Shown: positions 14,738-17,082 of the stretch, piece by piece
How the letters are laid out: each line of letters begins with the position of its first letter
How positions within the stretch are numbered: the stretch's first letter is position 1
NCBI GenBank assembly: GCA_902494815.1
Contig: CABUVB010000022.1
Span: 1 to 17,082 of the forward strand
Direction: 5' to 3'
Length of the DNA stretch: 17,082 bases
DNA from: an uncultured Collinsella sp.
Lineage (GTDB): Bacteria; Actinomycetota; Coriobacteriia; Coriobacteriales; Coriobacteriaceae
Made by a program: the position numbers and the translations under genes
Notes under the pieces: generated by a model
What the model was told of the DNA's origin: nothing
What the model saw: the letters and a program-made list of their open reading frames with translations, nothing else
Databases searched by the model: none

Positions 14738-15820
14738 ATGCGCACGATTGGAATGAGTGATTATACCGTTGGCGAGGAGTGCTTTACCGAGCTGCCCGCC
14801 GCACTGGCCGAGTACGGAGCGACCAAGGTTGCCATCATTGGCGGCAAACGTGCACTGGCTGCAGCGCTGCCGGGCATCGAGGCGGCACTTGAAGGTACCG
14901 ATGTCGAGATTCTGGAGACGCGCGTCTACGGCACCAACAGCACGCGCGCCAATATTGCCAAGGTCGTGAACTCCCCCGCTTGCCAGCAGGCAGACGTGCT
15001 TATCGCCTGTGGCGGCGGCAAGGCACTCGACACCGTCAAGACAGCGGCCATCGAGCTCAAGAAGATCGTCTTTACCGTACCGACGATTTGCTCCAACTGC
15101 TCGGCCGCGACCGCCATTGCCGTTGTCTACAATGACGATGGCTCGCTCGAGGGCTATTCGTACCCCAACCGACCGGCGCACATCTTCATCAACCCCAAGA
15201 TCATCGCCGAAGCTCCGGCGGAATACTTCTGGGCCGGCGTGGGCGATGCCCTGTCTAAGCAGCCTGAGGTCGAATACGCCACGAGCGCCGGTAATTTGGA
15301 GCACACCGCCGGTCTTGGCCTGGCACTCGCCCACACCTGCTCCGAGCCGCTGTTTACCTATGGCGTCCAGGGGCTTGAGGACGTGCACCAGGACCTGTCG
15401 AGCGAAGCCGTCAAGCAGATCGCGCTCGACATCGTGGTCAACACGGGCTATGTCTCGAACCTGACCAACCAAAACGATTACTACTACAACTCGAGCGTGG
15501 CGCACGCATTCTACAATGCGACGTGCAGCATTCCGCGCGAGGGAACCTATCTGCACGGGGAGGTCGTGAGCTTGGGCGTGCTCGTGCTGTTTGCCTATAC
15601 GGGCGACACCGAGAACCTTGAGCGCTATGCTGCCTTTAACAAGCAGATGGGGCTGCCCGTGACGCTTGAGCAGGTCGGGCTTTCCGAGTCCGATATCCCG
15701 GCCCTGTGCGAGTACGCGCACGCCACCAACGAGTGGAAGCAGGGAAACCCCGAGCCCTTCACGGACGAAAAATTCGCCGCCGCCATCAAGGCCGCCGACG
15801 CCTACGGCCACACCCTCTAG
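14738..15820 (+). CDS. Iron-type alcohol/glycerol dehydrogenase family protein
   Basis: 360 residues, a GldA-like NAD(P)-dependent polyol/alcohol dehydrogenase. An N-terminal Rossmann-type domain has VAIIGGKRAL (31-40) and the nucleotide-binding GGGK at 92-95 (ACGGGKALDTVKT). VPTICSNCSAATAIAVVY follows. The three metal ligands of glycerol dehydrogenase are all present: D170 (GVGDALSK), H256 (SVAHAFYN) and H273 (YLHGEVVSLG), at almost the positions found in GldA. Substrate cannot be fixed; several GldA-like proteins act on other polyols or on small carbonyl compounds. It is the only plus-strand gene, monocistronic, transcribed divergently from ileS and ended by palindromic repeat copy B. No dihydroxyacetone kinase or glycerol uptake gene adjoins it, so a glycerol pathway is not supported by context. 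Confidence 0.88.
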   Translation: MRTIGMSDYTVGEECFTELPAALAEYGATKVAIIGGKRALAAALPGIEAALEGTDVEILETRVYGTNSTRANIAKVVNSPACQQADVLIACGGGKALDTVKTAAIELKKIVFTVPTICSNCSAATAIAVVYNDDGSLEGYSYPNRPAHIFINPKIIAEAPAEYFWAGVGDALSKQPEVEYATSAGNLEHTAGLGLALAHTCSEPLFTYGVQGLEDVHQDLSSEAVKQIALDIVVNTGYVSNLTNQNDYYYNSSVAHAFYNATCSIPREGTYLHGEVVSLGVLVLFAYTGDTENLERYAAFNKQMGLPVTLEQVGLSESDIPALCEYAHATNEWKQGNPEPFTDEKFAAAIKAADAYGHTL

Positions 15821-15829
15821 CTCTAACCC

Positions 15830-15871
15830 AAAACCACCACAAAGGGGACAGGCACCTTTGTGGTGGTTTTT
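15830..15871 (+). terminator. Palindromic repeat copy B, shared terminator of convergent genes
   Basis: The 15-bp arms are the same as in copy A: AAAACCACCACAAAG (15830-15844) and CTTTGTGGTGGTTTT (15856-15870). The core is GGGACAGGCAC, and five Ts end the hairpin on the plus strand. It starts 9 nt past the dehydrogenase stop. Its right arm touches the DUF523 stop codon (15870-15872), so it may also end that transcript from the other side, although the T-tract there is only four bases. Confidence 0.85.
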
Positions 15872-16325
15872 ATTGCTCCAACATGCTGGGATCGAACTCG
15901 CTAGCCGGAATCACGCGGTACCCGTGACGCAGCAGCAGGTCGACGAAAACACCGTTACCCGCGGTGAGCGTACCGCTAAAGGTGCCGTCGTAGATGTGAC
16001 CCGCACCGCACGAGGGGCTGCGGTCCTGAAGGATGCACGCGGCTATCTCTTCCGGTCCGCCCGCCTGCTCACACATATCGAGCGCACGTTGGGCACCCAG
16101 GCGAAACTCACGATCGAACGAGGCGCCCTCGCAGGTACGAACCTCGCCGTTCACAATCTCGGACGGCTTGCGCGGTGTGGGCAGACCGCCAAAGACCTCA
16201 GGGCACACCAACAGGACCTCGGTCCCTGTGCGTTCGCAAGCCTCGACCAGCTCGCGATGGTAGTTATCGAGCCCGTTATACTTGCAGCTCTCGCCCATCA
16301 AGCAGGCGCTCACCACGATCTTCAT
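15870..16325 (-). CDS. DUF523 (YbbK-like) cysteine-containing protein
   Basis: 151-residue small cytoplasmic protein. Conserved family blocks are SACLMGESCKYNG (C8, C14), CPEVFGGLPTPR (C41) and QDRSPSCG followed by GTFSG. The invariant cysteines suggest metal or iron-sulfur binding or thiol chemistry, but the biochemical role of DUF523 is not established. The ATG at 16325 is used because GGGAGGG (16332-16338) lies six bases upstream; a longer frame to 16340 would begin inside that site. The gene is wedged between the ftsH terminator, whose last base is only about 17 nt upstream, and repeat copy B, so its expression may depend on read-through from ftsH or on a promoter embedded in the hairpin. 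Confidence 0.88.
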   Translation of the reverse strand: MKIVVSACLMGESCKYNGLDNYHRELVEACERTGTEVLLVCPEVFGGLPTPRKPSEIVNGEVRTCEGASFDREFRLGAQRALDMCEQAGGPEEIAACILQDRSPSCGAGHIYDGTFSGTLTAGNGVFVDLLLRHGYRVIPASEFDPSMLEQ

Positions 16326-16341
16326 ACATATCCCTCCCACG

Positions 16342-16381
16342 TAAAACGCCCCATTTGAGATAGAAACTCAAATGGGGCGTT
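16342..16381 (-). terminator. Intrinsic terminator of ftsH
   Basis: Perfect 15-bp stem AACGCCCCATTTGAG (16345-16359) with 16367-16381, loop of 7 nt, with TTTTAC closing on the minus strand. It lies 20 nt past the ftsH stop. Confidence 0.85.
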
Positions 16382-16400
16382 CAACAATGTGCAACCAGCC

Positions 16401-17082
16401 TTACTGCTGCTTTGGCATCAGCGGATTCTCGCGCGTAAGGAGATTCATAAACTCCTCGCCCGTGATCGTCTCCTTCTTGTACAAATAACGAGCCAGCTCG
16501 TGGAGCTTAAACTTGTTCTCCTTCAGGATCTGCAGAGCGCGGTCATGCGCATCCTCGATCAGCTTGGCGACAATCGCGTCCACGCGCTCGGCCGTACCGG
16601 GGGCGCAGGTGAGCGACGTATCCTGGTTAAGGTACGCATTCTGAACGGTACCGAGCGCCATCATGCCAAACTCATCGGACATACCAAAGCGCGTCACCAT
16701 GTTACGGGCGAGCTTGGTGGCCTGCTCGATATCGTTGGCGGCGCCGGTCGTCATCTCACCAAAGATGAGCTCCTCGGCTGCGCGGCCACCGCAATAGACG
16801 GCGAGCTTATCCAGGACCTCCTGGCGTGTGGTCAGGAAGCGCTCATCCTCCTCGACCTGCATGGTGTAGCCCAGAGCACCGCTCGTGCGCGGCACGATGG
16901 TGATCTTCGTGACCGGCGCAGAGCCCTTCTGGCGGGCGGCAACGATGGCATGGCCGATCTCGTGGTAAGAAACGACCTGCTTCTCGTGGTCGGACAGCAC
17001 CGTAGACTTACGCTGCTGGCCGGCGATAACGACTTCCACCGACTCCTCAAAATCGTCCTGCGTGGCGCGTTTGCGACCCTCA
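16401..17082 (-). CDS. ftsH: ATP-dependent zinc metalloprotease FtsH, C-terminal part (5' end outside window)
   Basis: About 227 codons of the peptidase domain of the membrane-anchored AAA+ protease, which degrades unassembled membrane proteins and regulators. The segment begins in EGRKRATQDDFEESVEVV at the end of the AAA module. It then shows the zinc motif HEIGH (in VVSYHEIGHAIVAARQ), ITIVPRTSGALGYTMQ, the third zinc-ligand region CGGRAAEELIFGEMTTGAANDIEQAT, and the C-terminal helices (LARYLYKKETITGEEF). It ends in LMPKQQ with no long tail. The membrane helices and Walker motifs lie outside the window, to the right. Confidence 0.96.
   Translation of the reverse strand, partial: EGRKRATQDDFEESVEVVIAGQQRKSTVLSDHEKQVVSYHEIGHAIVAARQKGSAPVTKITIVPRTSGALGYTMQVEEDERFLTTRQEVLDKLAVYCGGRAAEELIFGEMTTGAANDIEQATKLARNMVTRFGMSDEFGMMALGTVQNAYLNQDTSLTCAPGTAERVDAIVAKLIEDAHDRALQILKENKFKLHELARYLYKKETITGEEFMNLLTRENPLMPKQQ

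Overview
The window is about 17 kb of a moderately GC-rich bacterial chromosome holding only core and lineage-typical genes. No phage, plasmid, transposase or CRISPR signature is visible. A SigB/SigF/SigG-type sigma factor beside a degenerate anti-sigma protein, an ileS with a T-box leader, and the protein sequences generally suggest a Coriobacteriia gut actinobacterium, most likely Collinsella or a close relative. This placement is an inference from sequence character, not from a search. Fourteen protein genes are seen. Thirteen lie on the minus strand; only the iron-type alcohol/glycerol dehydrogenase at 14738-15820 is on the plus strand. The first (alaS) and last (ftsH) genes run off the window edges.

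Region by region: 1-1481 is the N-terminal part of alaS, read leftward, with a promoter abutting the terminator of its upstream neighbour. 1553-4793 is a four-gene operon in the order DUF948 membrane protein, anti-sigma-like protein, alternative sigma factor, AI-2E-type membrane protein. Its genes overlap or nearly touch, and it ends in a strong intrinsic terminator. 4894-8005 carries rarA (replication-fork ATPase), a dGTPase and a small prepilin peptidase. A perfect CGAAC-N4-GTTCG palindrome, matching the LexA box of Gram-positives, lies over the dgt stop codon just upstream of rarA. 8036-11059 holds a membrane glycosyltransferase, an RluA/RluD-family pseudouridine synthase and lspA; the last two overlap by one base. 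11191-14600 is the isoleucyl-tRNA synthetase unit: promoter, T-box leader with Ile specifier AUC, ileS, a highly structured 3' region and a terminator. 14738-16325 is a convergent pair, the dehydrogenase and a DUF523 protein, meeting at a palindromic terminator. 16342-17082 is the C-terminal protease part of ftsH with its terminator.

Themes: translation (alaS, ileS, rluA family), envelope and secretion (lspA, prepilin peptidase, glycosyltransferase, ftsH), genome and nucleotide maintenance (rarA, dgt), and a stress-type sigma switch. The least explained sequence is non-coding. First, a multi-helix element of about 100-150 nt lies between ileS and lspA, with competing and pseudoknot-capable pairings. 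Second, a 41-bp palindromic repeat occurs twice, with 40 of 41 bases identical, each copy directly 3' of a gene. Third, the T-box has a divergent antiterminator. No wholly new multi-gene system is evident; the best leads are the ileS-lspA element and the anti-sigma protein that has lost its kinase residues.
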